This document shows positions 24,924-33,315 of a DNA stretch of 64,000 nt, piece by piece. The notes beneath the pieces are model-generated. The model did not search any database, was not told the DNA's origin, and was given only the letters and a program-made list of their open reading frames with translations. The first letter of the stretch is position 1, and every line of letters starts with the position of its first letter. The stretch is from Acidimicrobiales bacterium (GTDB taxonomy: Bacteria > Actinomycetota > Acidimicrobiia > Acidimicrobiales > Iamiaceae): NCBI GenBank assembly GCA_035547835.1, contig DASZTW010000002.1:1-64000 (forward strand), written 5' to 3'. The position numbers and the translations under genes were made by a program.

Positions 24924-25481
24924 GTGTTGGAGCTGACGTCGACCGCCGCACGGGTGGGTCACTACGTGTGGTTCGAGCGCCGCGTGTTCGAGGTCGTGGG
25001 CGGATGGGTCCGCACCACCGAGCCCGCCGACCTCACCGAGAAGCTGTGGTTCGGGGAAGTGGCCCGGCGTCACGCCTGGCATGCCGAGCTGTGGCACGAG
25101 CGGCTGCCGGAGCTGCGTGAGATGGATCGTTCGGCGTTGACCGTTCCGGCGAGCGCCGACGTGGTCGACCTGTTCGCCGAGCTCGCGGACACGTCGCCCA
25201 CGCTCGACCGCCTGACCGGCCTCGTGCGGGTCCTCTATCCGCACTACCAGGTGGCCCTTGCCGACCATCGCGATCGCGTCGCCCCCTTGGCCGACGGCTC
25301 GATCCTGCGCACGATCGAGCTGGTGCGCCGCGACGTCGCACACGACGCCGAGGCAGGAGAACGGCTGCTCCAACGCCAACTAGGCACGGACGCCGATCGC
25401 CACCGATTGGTGCGGGCACAAGCCGATTTCGAGGAGTTTCTGACCCCTTCAGCCGCATTCGGGAGTTTCCCGCCGACGTGA
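24924..25481 (+). CDS. hypothetical helical protein, possibly ferritin-like
   Basis: This is a 185-residue, all-helical-looking soluble protein with His/Glu-rich segments (RRHAWHAELWHERLPE and PHYQVALADHRD) that could be the paired metal-binding helices of a ferritin-like fold. No signal or membrane helix. I do not recognise the family; the ferritin-like idea rests only on helix pattern and ExxH-like spacing. It precedes a sigma-factor gene but is separated from it by 175 bases. Confidence 0.55.
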   Translation: MLELTSTAARVGHYVWFERRVFEVVGGWVRTTEPADLTEKLWFGEVARRHAWHAELWHERLPELREMDRSALTVPASADVVDLFAELADTSPTLDRLTGLVRVLYPHYQVALADHRDRVAPLADGSILRTIELVRRDVAHDAEAGERLLQRQLGTDADRHRLVRAQADFEEFLTPSAAFGSFPPT

Positions 25482-25521
25482 GCCCTTTGGGCCCGGTCGG
25501 CGGCGAACGCGGCCGATTCCC

Positions 25522-25548
25522 AGGTCAAGGGTGCCGACCACTTGACCT
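25522..25548 (+). repeat. inverted repeat upstream of the sigma-factor gene
   Basis: AGGTCAAG (25522-25529) and CTTGACCT (25541-25548) are perfect 8-base arms separated by 11 bases that themselves contain GGT/ACC. It lies about 110 bases before the sigma-factor start. It may be an operator. Confidence 0.4.
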
Positions 25549-25656
25549 CGTCGGTATCGTTGGAAGGCAGCCAGACGGCACGGGCGACGTGGGGGCGTCG
25601 GATCGTCGCTGGTCAACCGAGGGTCGTCAGGCCCATCCCCCACCGTTCGAGTAGGA

Positions 25657-26601
25657 GTGAACACGTTGCCCAAGGAGCGAGTCGAGCGCGACGAGGAAGA
25701 CCTCGTACGTCTCTACCTGACCGACATCGGGCAGTACCCGCTGCTCACCAAGGACGACGAGGTCCGTCTCGCCCAGGCGATCGAGGAAGGCAACAAGGCC
25801 CGCGAGGAGATGGACGCGGCCGGCGCCCTCACCCCGGCCCGCAAGCGTGAGCTCCGCAAGCAGTCGCGCGCCGGCGAGGACGCCCAACGCACGTTCGTGC
25901 AGTCGAACCTGCGGTTGGTCGTGTCGATCGCCAAGAAGTACCAGGCGTCGGGCCTCCCGCTGCTCGACCTGATCCAAGAGGGCAACCTCGGGCTCATGCA
26001 CGCCGTCGAGAAGTTCGACTGGCGCAAAGGCTTCAAGTTCTCGACGTACGCGACATGGTGGATCCGCCAGGCGATCACCCGCGGCATTGCCAACACCGGC
26101 CGCACGATCCGCCTGCCCGTCCACGCCGGCGACACGCTCGCCCGCCTCCAGAAGGCCCGTGCCCGCCTCGAGCTGAAGATGGGGCGCCCGGCCACGCTGT
26201 CCGAGCTGGCAGCCGAAGTCGAGATGCCCGAAGACAAGGTCACCGAAGCGTTGCGCTTCGCAGCCGAGCCCCTTTCGCTGTCCGAGCCGCTGCGCGAGGA
26301 CGGCGACGCCGAGCTCGGCGACGTGGTCGAGGACCGCTCGGCCGAGTCGCCGTTCGAGGTGGCCGCCACCGCGCTGCTGCCAGAGGAGATCTCCCGGCTG
26401 CTGTCGCCGCTCGACGAACGCGAGCGCGAGATCCTCAAGCTGCGGTTCGGCCTCGACCGCGGTGAGCCCCGCACCCTCGAAGAGGTCGGCGAGCACTTCA
26501 ACCTCACCCGGGAACGGATCCGCCAGATCGAAGCACGGGCGATGTCGAAGCTGCGTCACCCGTCCTCCGACACGGGCGCTCGCGACTTGCTCGCGGTCTG
26601 A
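25657..26601 (+). CDS. sigma-70 family factor, group 1/2 (HrdB/SigB-like)
   Basis: This sigma factor is about 314 residues long. It has region 1.2 ([15 protein letters not shown]), region 2 ([37 protein letters not shown]), region 3 and region 4 with [15 protein letters not shown] and [15 protein letters not shown]. It lacks the long acidic 1.1 extension of most primary sigma factors, so it is either a short primary or a group-2 sigma. GTG 25657 is used; TTG 25666 is better spaced from AGGAG (25653-25657). Confidence 0.93.
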   Translation: MNTLPKERVERDEEDLVRLYLTDIGQYPLLTKDDEVRLAQAIEEGNKAREEMDAAGALTPARKRELRKQSRAGEDAQRTFVQSNLRLVVSIAKKYQASGLPLLDLIQEGNLGLMHAVEKFDWRKGFKFSTYATWWIRQAITRGIANTGRTIRLPVHAGDTLARLQKARARLELKMGRPATLSELAAEVEMPEDKVTEALRFAAEPLSLSEPLREDGDAELGDVVEDRSAESPFEVAATALLPEEISRLLSPLDEREREILKLRFGLDRGEPRTLEEVGEHFNLTRERIRQIEARAMSKLRHPSSDTGARDLLAV

Positions 26602-26663
26602 CCGCGCTCATCGGGCTCCACCCTTCGCTCGTACCCGTCGCCCTCGTGCGGGGTGGTGAGCAG

Positions 26664-26669
26664 TAGCTT
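26664..26669 (+). promoter_or_regulatory. -10-like hexamer TAGCTT, leaderless start
   Basis: TAGCTT ends 6 bases before GTG 26676. No Shine-Dalgarno sequence is seen. Confidence 0.35.
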
Positions 26670-26675
26670 CACGCG

Positions 26676-27860
26676 GTGGCACCGCCTGACTTTCCCGCCT
26701 TCGCCGTCGCGCTCGGAGAGGAAGGCTCGGATCCGCTCGTCCTCCACGACGGGACGCTCGTCCGCGTCGACGAGTTCGCCGCAAGCGGGCATTTCGACCA
26801 CCTCGACGACGATCTCGGCGCGGTCGCAGGGCTCGGCGTGCGGGTGTGGCGCTACGGCATGCCATGGCGCCTCACCGAACCCGAGCCGGGTCGTTACGAC
26901 TGGCAGTGGTGGGACCGCGCGCTCGACGCCTGTGCACGTCACGGCCTCACGCCAGTGGTCGACTTGTGCCACTTCGGGCTGCCCGACCACTACCCGGGTT
27001 TCTGCGACCCGAAGTGGGTTGAGGGCTTGTGCCGGTATGTCGACGCGTTCCTCGACCGCTATCGGGACCCCACGTGGTTCACCCCGGTCAACGAGCCCGG
27101 TATCACCGCGCTCGCGTCGGCTCTGTTCGGCGTGTGGAACGACCGCCGCACGTCGCTCGACGACTACTTCGTGGCGCTCGGCAACGTGGTGCTGGCCAAC
27201 CTCGAAGCGCTGGCCCGGATCCGCGCCGACCGCAACGGTTGGTGGGTTGGCGCCGAGGGCTTCGGCTGCAACGTGGTCGACCCCGGCGACGAGAGAGGTC
27301 AGGCGAGCGCCGACCAGGCCCGAGCGGTGCAGCAGGCGGTCTGGGACCTGCACTTCGGGCTGGCCCCGCAAGCGGGCGCAGAAGGCCTGTACGACGCCAT
27401 CGATGGCTCGGTGCTCGATCGCATCGCGGCCCTGGTGGCGCCCGTCGAGCGGGTCGTTGCCGGCCACGACTTCTACCCAGTGAACGTCACCGCGCACGGC
27501 ACCCGCGCCGGACGGCCGTTCACGATCCGGGAGCGTGTCGCGGCGTACGAGGACGAAGCCAGCCGGTGGCACGAGCGCTACGGCCGCGACTTCTGGGTGG
27601 CCGAGACATCGAACCTCGGGCTCGACGTGGCCGACCAGACCCGTTGGCTCGACGCCCTGACCGGCGGCATCGATCGGCTCCGGAGCCGAGGCCTCCCGTT
27701 GCGGGGAATCTGTTGGTACAGCCGGGGCGACCAGTTCGACTGGGATTCGATGCTCGCCACACCTGTGGGCCGCGTGACCGAGGTGGGACTGTTCGACGCG
27801 GCCAGGCAGCCCCGTCCGGTGGCCGCCGCGTACGCCAGCCTGGCGACGCTGGCGCGCTGA
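26676..27860 (+). CDS. glycoside hydrolase family 1-like TIM-barrel protein
   Basis: This is a 394-residue protein with GH1-like features: VWRYGMPWRLTEPEPGRYDW, the acid/base Glu in TPVNEPGI, and a probable nucleophile Glu in FWVAETSNLG near the C-terminus (classical GH1: TENG). CWYSRGDQFDWDS is equivalent to the aglycone-site WSLxDNFEW block. It lacks a signal peptide, so a cytosolic beta-glycosidase on an imported sugar is likely. No transporter is adjacent. The start is leaderless-type. Confidence 0.8.
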   Translation: MAPPDFPAFAVALGEEGSDPLVLHDGTLVRVDEFAASGHFDHLDDDLGAVAGLGVRVWRYGMPWRLTEPEPGRYDWQWWDRALDACARHGLTPVVDLCHFGLPDHYPGFCDPKWVEGLCRYVDAFLDRYRDPTWFTPVNEPGITALASALFGVWNDRRTSLDDYFVALGNVVLANLEALARIRADRNGWWVGAEGFGCNVVDPGDERGQASADQARAVQQAVWDLHFGLAPQAGAEGLYDAIDGSVLDRIAALVAPVERVVAGHDFYPVNVTAHGTRAGRPFTIRERVAAYEDEASRWHERYGRDFWVAETSNLGLDVADQTRWLDALTGGIDRLRSRGLPLRGICWYSRGDQFDWDSMLATPVGRVTEVGLFDAARQPRPVAAAYASLATLAR

Positions 27861-27861
27861 T

Positions 27862-28653
27862 TCAGCCCCGGCGGCGCTCGGCGGCGGGGGCGAACTGCGG
27901 CGGACGTTTGTCGATGAACGCGGCCATGCCCTCGCGGGCATCGTCGATCTGGCTCGCCGCCGCCATCAGTTCGACCGCGTAGGCGTAGGCCTTGGGCTGG
28001 TCGAGATCGACTTGGGCGTAGAAGCCCGCCTTGCCCAACGTCTTGGACGTGAAGCTGCCCCGGCTGGCGCGGCGGGCCAGGTCGGCCGCCGCGGTGGCCA
28101 GCTCTCCAGCCGGCACCACCCGGTTCACCATGCCCCACGCGAGCGCGGTGGCGGCGTCGATCGGGTCGCCGGTCATGGCCATCTCCAATGCTCGCTTGCG
28201 CCCGACGGATCTGGCCACTGCCACCAACGGCGTGTGGCAGAACCAGCCGCCCTTTCCACCGGGGATCGCGAAACCGGCGGTGTCGGCCGCGACGGCAAGG
28301 TCGCACGAGCACACCAGCTGGCAACCCGCCGCCGTGGCGAGCCCTTGGACTTGTGCGACCACCGGCTGGCGGATCCCCTGGATCGCGGTCATGAGGTCGG
28401 TGCAGGTGGCGAGCAGGTCGCGGACGAACGGGAGGTCTTGGCCCACCATGTCTGCGAAGTCGTGGCCAGCTGAGAACACGGGGCCGTTCGCTGCCAACAC
28501 CACGGCGCGAGCGTCGCTGTCACCCGCCGCTCGGAACGCGTCGAGGAGCAAGTGCAGGTGGGCGAGCGACAGCGCGTTGCGGCGCTCGGACCAGTCCATC
28601 GTGATCGTGGTGAGGTCGCGGTCGGTGGTCACCTCGACCCGGGGCGAACCCAT
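27862..28653 (-). CDS. enoyl-CoA hydratase/isomerase (crotonase) family protein
   Basis: This 263-residue crotonase-fold protein has the CoA oxyanion segment VFSAGHDFADM and QGLATAAGCQLVCSCDLAVA, similar to ECHDC3-type proteins. The second catalytic Glu region (FAIPGGKGGWFC) lacks the usual Glu-Gly-Glu pattern, so the reaction is not certain to be hydration. It ends 1 base after the GH1-like gene, tail to tail. Confidence 0.88.
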   Translation of the reverse strand: MGSPRVEVTTDRDLTTITMDWSERRNALSLAHLHLLLDAFRAAGDSDARAVVLAANGPVFSAGHDFADMVGQDLPFVRDLLATCTDLMTAIQGIRQPVVAQVQGLATAAGCQLVCSCDLAVAADTAGFAIPGGKGGWFCHTPLVAVARSVGRKRALEMAMTGDPIDAATALAWGMVNRVVPAGELATAAADLARRASRGSFTSKTLGKAGFYAQVDLDQPKAYAYAVELMAAASQIDDAREGMAAFIDKRPPQFAPAAERRRG

Positions 28654-28666
28654 CGTGTCGGTCCCC

Positions 28667-29584
28667 CTATGCTCGGCGGGATGAAGAAACTCTTGCTGCT
28701 CCTCGTCGTCCTTGCTCTCGGAGCCGTCGCGGCCAAGAAGCTCGAACTGGTCTGAGTCGGTCGTGCGGCAAGAGCCGCGCCACCTCTCGCAACGGCACCG
28801 GTACCGACCGCCGTCGCAGCCATGCCCACGCGCCGATGGCTGCTGCTGCCGTCACGACCCCTCCTCCCACCGCCAGTGTCCGGCCGGCCGGTGGGCTCGG
28901 CACACGGTCGCGCAGTCGCACGGGTTTGGTGAACGTGCGGATCTCCCAGCCGCGCCGCCGAGCCACCTTGGCCAGCTCGCGGTCAGGGTTGACCGCCACC
29001 GGGAAGCCGACCGTCTCGAGCATCGGGATGTCGGTGGCCGAGTCGGAATAGGCGTACGACCGCTCGAGGTCGATGTCCTGCGTCGCCGCCACCCGCTCCA
29101 TCGCGGTGGCCTTGTGTGGGCCGTAGCTGTAGAAGTCGACCTCGCCCGTGTAGCGACCGTCGGCGTCGACCCGGGCACGGGTGGCGATCGCCTCGTCGAC
29201 GCCGAGGTAGTGGGCGAGCGGGGCAACCACTTCCTCCGGTGAGGCCGACACGATGAAGACCCGGCGGCCCTCGGCCTGGTGCGAGCGGATCAACTCGAGC
29301 GCTTCCGCGAACACGATGGGCTCGATCGCTTCGTCGATCGCCTCGCGCACGACCTGACGTACCCGGTCCTGCTCCCAGCCGCGGGTCAACCGCAGCACGG
29401 ACTCACGCATGCGCGCCATGCGGGCCTCGTCGGCGCCCAGGTAGAGGTAGACGAGTTGTCCCCACAAGGCGCGGATGACGAGCCACCGTGACAGGAGCCC
29501 AGCCCGTTGGAGGGGTCGGCCGAACGCCACCATCGACGCCCGGGCGATGACGGTCTTGTCGAGATCGAAGAAGGCCGCCTCCAC
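28667..29584 (-). CDS. HAD-superfamily phosphatase (HAD-IB, SerB/PlsC-associated type)
   Basis: This encodes 305 residues. Motif I FFDLDKTVI at the N-terminus, motif II VSASPEE, and motif III/IV SYAYSDSATDIPML are intact. Residues about 235-262 form a membrane helix (TLAVGGGVVTAAAAIGAWAW) followed by an Arg-rich tail of about 45 residues. HAD-IB proteins of this kind dephosphorylate small metabolites or lysophospholipid-type substrates. The last 22 codons lie antisense to a small ORF at 28681-28755. GTG 29584 is preceded by TACGCT ending 8 bases upstream. Confidence 0.88.
   Translation of the reverse strand: MEAAFFDLDKTVIARASMVAFGRPLQRAGLLSRWLVIRALWGQLVYLYLGADEARMARMRESVLRLTRGWEQDRVRQVVREAIDEAIEPIVFAEALELIRSHQAEGRRVFIVSASPEEVVAPLAHYLGVDEAIATRARVDADGRYTGEVDFYSYGPHKATAMERVAATQDIDLERSYAYSDSATDIPMLETVGFPVAVNPDRELAKVARRRGWEIRTFTKPVRLRDRVPSPPAGRTLAVGGGVVTAAAAIGAWAWLRRRSVPVPLREVARLLPHDRLRPVRASWPRRLREQGRRGAARVSSSRRA
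28668..28673 (+). promoter_or_regulatory. -10-like hexamer TATGCT, leaderless start of a 24-aa ORF
   Basis: TATGCT ends 7 bases before ATG 28681, the closest TATAAT match among the leaderless candidates in the window. Confidence 0.4.
28681..28755 (+). CDS. 24-residue hydrophobic micropeptide
   Basis: The frame MKKLLLLLVV... encodes a Lys-Lys start, about 16 hydrophobic residues and a basic/acidic end (AAKKLELV). It has the layout of a minimal single-pass membrane peptide and a leaderless promoter signature directly upstream. It recalls the N-terminus of DLW-39-type small actinobacterial proteins but lacks their DLW tail. It lies wholly antisense to the 3' end of the HAD phosphatase gene. Confidence 0.45.
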   Translation: MKKLLLLLVVLALGAVAAKKLELV

Positions 29585-29592
29585 CCTCGTGG

Positions 29593-29598
29593 AGCGTA
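29593..29598 (-). promoter_or_regulatory. -10-like hexamer TACGCT upstream of the HAD gene
   Basis: On the minus strand TACGCT ends 8 bases before GTG 29584. Confidence 0.3.
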
Positions 29599-29638
29599 GT
29601 GGTGCGGCAACGACGCACCACCGGGCCATGGGCGGACG

Positions 29639-29660
29639 TCACTGTGGATCGCTACAGTGA
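29639..29660 (+). promoter_or_regulatory. palindromic operator candidate at the Tad operon promoter
   Basis: TCACTGT (29639-29645) and ACAGTGA (29654-29660) are perfect 7-base arms around 8 bases. The right arm overlaps TACAGT (29653-29658), a plausible -10 for the tad operon that begins 119 bases downstream. A repressor bound here would block that promoter. Confidence 0.45.
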
Positions 29661-29778
29661 GGTCGTCGCGCTGGGTGCGACCTCCTTCCCGCTGCACCGC
29701 TTGATCTGGCGCGCCCCTTCGGCGCGGCTCGGCGCCGCATGGCAGCCCTCGACTCGTCACCTCATCGAGGAGCTCGTC

Positions 29779-30450
29779 ATGATCGTCTCCTGCTGGTCCG
29801 CCAAGGGCGGTGCCGGAACCACCGTGGTCGCCGTCGGGTTGGCCCGTCTCTTGTCCGAGCGCGCGCACGGTGCGCTGCTCGTCGACCTCGCCGGCGACGT
29901 GCCCGCCGCGCTGGGGCTGGCCGACCCGCCCGGTCCGGGCCTGGGTGGATGGCTGCGCGCCGGAGCGGCCGTGCCACCCGACGCACTGGGCCGTCTCGAG
30001 GTCGCCGCCGGGTCGGGGCTCCACGTCGTGCCGAGGGGCACCGACGACTTGGGCGACTGCACGCGCGCCGGGGTCCTCGCCTCGTTGCTCGCCAGCGACG
30101 CGAGACCCGTCGTGGTCGACTGCGGCGTCGTGAGCGAGTCGGACAGCGTGGCCGGCGTCCTGGCTGGCGCCGCCACCCGCTCGGTGTTGGTCACCCGAGC
30201 CTGCTATTTGGCCTTGCGGCGCGCGGGGCGGGTGGGCCTCCGACCGTCGGAAGTCGCGCTGGTCACCGAACCTGGCCGGAGCTTGTCGGCCGCGGATGTC
30301 GAGCAGGTGCTCGACGCCCCCGTGCGCGCCGAGGTACCCCTCGACCCGGTCGTTGCGCGAGCGGTCGACGCCGGCTTGCTCGGCACGCGGCTGCCTCGCT
30401 CGCTCGTCCGGGCGCTGGGTGGGGTCGCCGACGCGGCCTGTGTGCCATGA
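29779..30450 (+). CDS. tadZ: TadZ/CpaE-like ATPase
   Basis: This 223-residue MinD/ParA-type protein starts with the deviant Walker A WSAKGGAGTT typical of CpaE/TadZ, followed by LLVDLAGDVPAALGL. Family members place the Tad apparatus at its site in the cell. The ATG at 29779 has GAGGAG (29766-29771). Its stop overlaps the tadA start by 4 bases, opening an operon that runs to 33755. Confidence 0.85.
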   Translation: MIVSCWSAKGGAGTTVVAVGLARLLSERAHGALLVDLAGDVPAALGLADPPGPGLGGWLRAGAAVPPDALGRLEVAAGSGLHVVPRGTDDLGDCTRAGVLASLLASDARPVVVDCGVVSESDSVAGVLAGAATRSVLVTRACYLALRRAGRVGLRPSEVALVTEPGRSLSAADVEQVLDAPVRAEVPLDPVVARAVDAGLLGTRLPRSLVRALGGVADAACVP

Positions 30451-31550
30451 GCGCCGCGCCCCCCAGCCTGGCGGAGCGGCCCGCACTGGTCGACCGCGTG
30501 CACCGGCTGGTGGTCCAAGGCGTGATCGGCGACGACCCCGACGCGATCACCGAGGCCGTCCGATCCGCCGATCCGCTGCTCGGCCTCGGGGGGGTCCTCG
30601 ACGTGGTCGAGCGGGTGCGGGCGCGGGTGCACGGCCTCGGGCCCCTCGAGCCGCTTCTCGCCATGGCGGGCGTCACCGAAGTGATGGCCAACGGGCCCGG
30701 CCCGGTGTGGATCGAGCGCGACGGGGAGCTGGTCCGCACACCGGTCTTGCTCGATCGCCCGCTCCTCGACCAGCTGATCGAGCGTGTGGTCGCGCCCCTC
30801 GACCGCCGCGTCGATCGGTCCTCGCCGCTGCTCGACGCCCGCCTGCCCGACGGTTCCCGGGTCAACGTCGTCCTGCCGCCGCTCGCGGTCGACGGGCCCT
30901 ACCTCACCATCCGCCGGTTCGCTTTGCGCTCGTTCGCGATCGCCGACCTTGCCGCTCCCTGGCTGAGCGACCTGTTGGCGGATGCGGTGGCGGCACGACG
31001 CAACGTCGTGGTGACCGGCGCAGCAGGTGCCGGCAAGACCACGCTGCTCAACGCGCTGGCCGCGCACATCCCTGCCGGCGAACGGGTCATCACGGTCGAA
31101 GACGCGGCCGAGCTGCGCCTGCCGGGCCATGTCGTGCGACTCGAAGTTCGTCCCGGCAACGCCGACGGGCTGGGGGAGGTCACCGTTCGCGACCTGGTCC
31201 GCAATGCGCTACGGATGCGGCCGGATCGGATCGTGGTGGGAGAGTGCCGAGGCGCCGAAGCGCTCGACATGGTCCAAGCCATGACCACCGGGCACGCCGG
31301 GTCGCTGTCCACCGTTCACGGGTCGAGTCCCGCCGACGCGATGCGCCGCCTCGAGACGCTGGTGCTGATGGGCGGCACCGGCTTGCCCTCGAGTGTCGTT
31401 CGCGAGCAGCTCGCCAGCGCGATCGACGTGGTGGTCCAGATGGTTCGAGCGCCGAGCGGAGCGCGCCAAGTCGCCGCGGTCGCCCGCGTGGAGCGCGACC
31501 CGGCGTGGGGATGGCGGTTGGATCCAGTTGGCAAAGGCGCAGCGTCGTGA
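30447..31550 (+). CDS. tadA: TadA/CpaF secretion ATPase
   Basis: This 367-residue hexameric pilus-assembly ATPase has the N-terminal domain VTEVMANGPGPVW, Walker A GAAGAGKTT, the Asp box VITVEDAAEL, and RMRPDRIVVGECRGAEALDM plus TTGHAGSLSTVH. It powers Flp/Tad pilus assembly at the inner membrane. It is linked by ATGA at its start and GTGA at its stop. Confidence 0.96.
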   Translation: MSAAPPSLAERPALVDRVHRLVVQGVIGDDPDAITEAVRSADPLLGLGGVLDVVERVRARVHGLGPLEPLLAMAGVTEVMANGPGPVWIERDGELVRTPVLLDRPLLDQLIERVVAPLDRRVDRSSPLLDARLPDGSRVNVVLPPLAVDGPYLTIRRFALRSFAIADLAAPWLSDLLADAVAARRNVVVTGAAGAGKTTLLNALAAHIPAGERVITVEDAAELRLPGHVVRLEVRPGNADGLGEVTVRDLVRNALRMRPDRIVVGECRGAEALDMVQAMTTGHAGSLSTVHGSSPADAMRRLETLVLMGGTGLPSSVVREQLASAIDVVVQMVRAPSGARQVAAVARVERDPAWGWRLDPVGKGAAS

Positions 31551-32242
31551 GCGCGCGTGCAACGCTCGCCCGCCGTCGGGCTGCCGGGTTGCGGCCGACG
31601 CCGCCGAGACCATCGGCGGTGTCTCCACGGTCGGGTGCTCGCCTGCTCGAGGGTGCCCACGTGCCACGACCGGCCCGAGTTCGCTGGCAGAGGTGGCGCG
31701 TGTCGACCCAGATCGAACGCGCGCTCCCGGAGGTGCTCGACGACGTCGCAGGCGCGTTGCGGTCGGGCCGATCGCTCGCCGAAGCCCTCGACCAGGCCGC
31801 CCCGCACGCCACGGGACCCGTCGCAACTGACCTGCTCGAGGTCGTGGCCAAGGTCGCCCGTGGTGCGCCGCTGTCGGGAGCGCTCGACGAGTGGGCGGGC
31901 CGGCGCCGGCTGCCTTCGGTCGACCTCGCCGTCGCCGGGCTCGGGGTGGCCGCGGCCGTTGGTGGCTCGCAGGCCGCCGTGGTGGCCGACCTCGCCGCCA
32001 GCGTCCGAGACCGCAGTGCCGCCGGCGACGAGCTGCGTGCGGCAGCCACCCAGGCCCGCGCTTCGGCCGCAGTGCTGGTCGCGGCGCCGGTTGGGTTCGC
32101 GCTGTTCAGCGGGGTGGTGGATCCGCGGACGCTGGCCGCCACCGTCGGCCGGCCCTGGGGGCTCGTGTCGATTCTGGTCGGCCTGGTCCTCGATGTGGCC
32201 GGTGGTTGGTGGATGTTGCGACTGTCAGGCCGCGTGCGATGA
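31547..32242 (+). CDS. tadB: TadB-like inner-membrane platform protein
   Basis: This 231-residue protein has an Arg-rich N-terminus followed by a type II/IV secretion F-domain (about 58-170; LRSGRSLAEALDQAA and GGSQAAVVADLAASVRDR) and two C-terminal membrane helices. The usual N-terminal membrane helices are reduced compared with Gram-negative TadB. It pairs with TadC as the platform for TadA. The GTG start overlaps the tadA stop. Confidence 0.85.
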   Translation: MSARATLARRRAAGLRPTPPRPSAVSPRSGARLLEGAHVPRPARVRWQRWRVSTQIERALPEVLDDVAGALRSGRSLAEALDQAAPHATGPVATDLLEVVAKVARGAPLSGALDEWAGRRRLPSVDLAVAGLGVAAAVGGSQAAVVADLAASVRDRSAAGDELRAAATQARASAAVLVAAPVGFALFSGVVDPRTLAATVGRPWGLVSILVGLVLDVAGGWWMLRLSGRVR

Positions 32243-33027
32243 CCTCGCCCCCGCTCGTGTGGGCCGCGGTGCTGGCGTGCCTCGCCGTCGCGGCGGTGGT
32301 GCCCATCTGGTCGATCCCCCGCGACCGCGGCGATCTGGGCGTGACGCGGGCGTCGCCGTCGACCCGCCGCCGGGCGGCGCCGTTGCGGGTCGTTGGCGCT
32401 GCTCTCCGGCGCCTCGCCCGGTTGCCCGACAACCCGGCCGCCTCCCGGTTCGTCGGTCGGGTCGCGGCCGCCGTGGCGCTGGTGGCCTGGTTGGGGTCAC
32501 CGCTGCTCGCGGTGCTGGTCGTGTGGGGCGTCGTGGGGTGGCGCGTGTGGCGCCGGCGGGCTCGACGTCAGCGCGCGGTGTGGGAAGCCGTCGATTGCCT
32601 CCCTGACCTCGTCGACCTCCTGCGTGTGGCGGTGTCGGCGGGGTGCACCCCGTCGACGGCGTTCGATGCGCTGGCTCCGCGGCTCAGCGGCCCGGCAGCG
32701 CCTGCCGTGGCCGCAGTCTGTGCCGCGCACCATCGCGGGCAGTCGTTGGCCGAGGCGGTCGGGCTGCTCAACGCGCACCTCGGCGAGCCCGCGCGGCCGC
32801 TGGCTGCCGGCGTGGCCCGAGCGTTGCGCGATGGCACGCCGCTGCTGTCCACTCTCGACCGCCTGTCGGCGGAGGCACGTGCGGCCCGCCGTCGCCACGT
32901 CGAGGTTCGTGCGCGGCGGCTTCCCGTCGCGCTGCTGTTCCCCCTCGTGCTGTGCACGCTCCCCGCCTTCGCCCTCCTCACCGTCGTCCCGTTGCTGCTC
33001 ACCTCGGTGCAATCGCTGCACGTGTGA
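32239..33027 (+). CDS. tadC: TadC-like inner-membrane platform protein
   Basis: This 262-residue protein has membrane helices at about 9-26 and 78-108, a T2SSF domain (DLVDLLRVAVSAGCTPSTAF through GTPLLSTLDRLSAEAR) and a C-terminal helix. It forms the platform with TadB. Its ATG overlaps the tadB stop by 4 bases. Confidence 0.87.
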   Translation: MTSPPLVWAAVLACLAVAAVVPIWSIPRDRGDLGVTRASPSTRRRAAPLRVVGAALRRLARLPDNPAASRFVGRVAAAVALVAWLGSPLLAVLVVWGVVGWRVWRRRARRQRAVWEAVDCLPDLVDLLRVAVSAGCTPSTAFDALAPRLSGPAAPAVAAVCAAHHRGQSLAEAVGLLNAHLGEPARPLAAGVARALRDGTPLLSTLDRLSAEARAARRRHVEVRARRLPVALLFPLVLCTLPAFALLTVVPLLLTSVQSLHV

Positions 33028-33051
33028 GCCATTGGAAGGAGCTCGATCCCG

Positions 33052-33315
33052 ATGTCCACCAACCCCATCACACGCCTGCACGACGCCGTGGTCCTGGCCG
33101 CGACCCACGTGTGGCTGTCGCTCGCCGCCGCCGATCCGTCCGACGCCGATCGCGCCGAGGGGGTCGACCGTGGCCAGGCCACCACCGAGTACGCGCTCGT
33201 CCTGCTTGCCGCGGCGTCGATCGCCCTGGTGCTCGTGGCCTGGGCCACCAAGGGCGGCAAGTTGACCCGGTTGTTCGACGCTGTCGTCGACCAGCTGATC
33301 GGCAAAGCGAAGTGA
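33052..33315 (+). CDS. Flp-type prepilin (DUF4244 family)
   Basis: This is an 87-residue prepilin. Unusually, about 41 residues precede the processing site: RG41-Q42ATTEYALVLLAAASIAL places Glu at mature position +5, as type IV prepilin peptidases require. The mature product is about 46 residues, typical of Flp. AAGGAG lies upstream of the ATG. The dedicated peptidase is not encoded in this operon, so it must come from elsewhere. Confidence 0.88.
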   Translation: MSTNPITRLHDAVVLAATHVWLSLAAADPSDADRAEGVDRGQATTEYALVLLAAASIALVLVAWATKGGKLTRLFDAVVDQLIGKAK

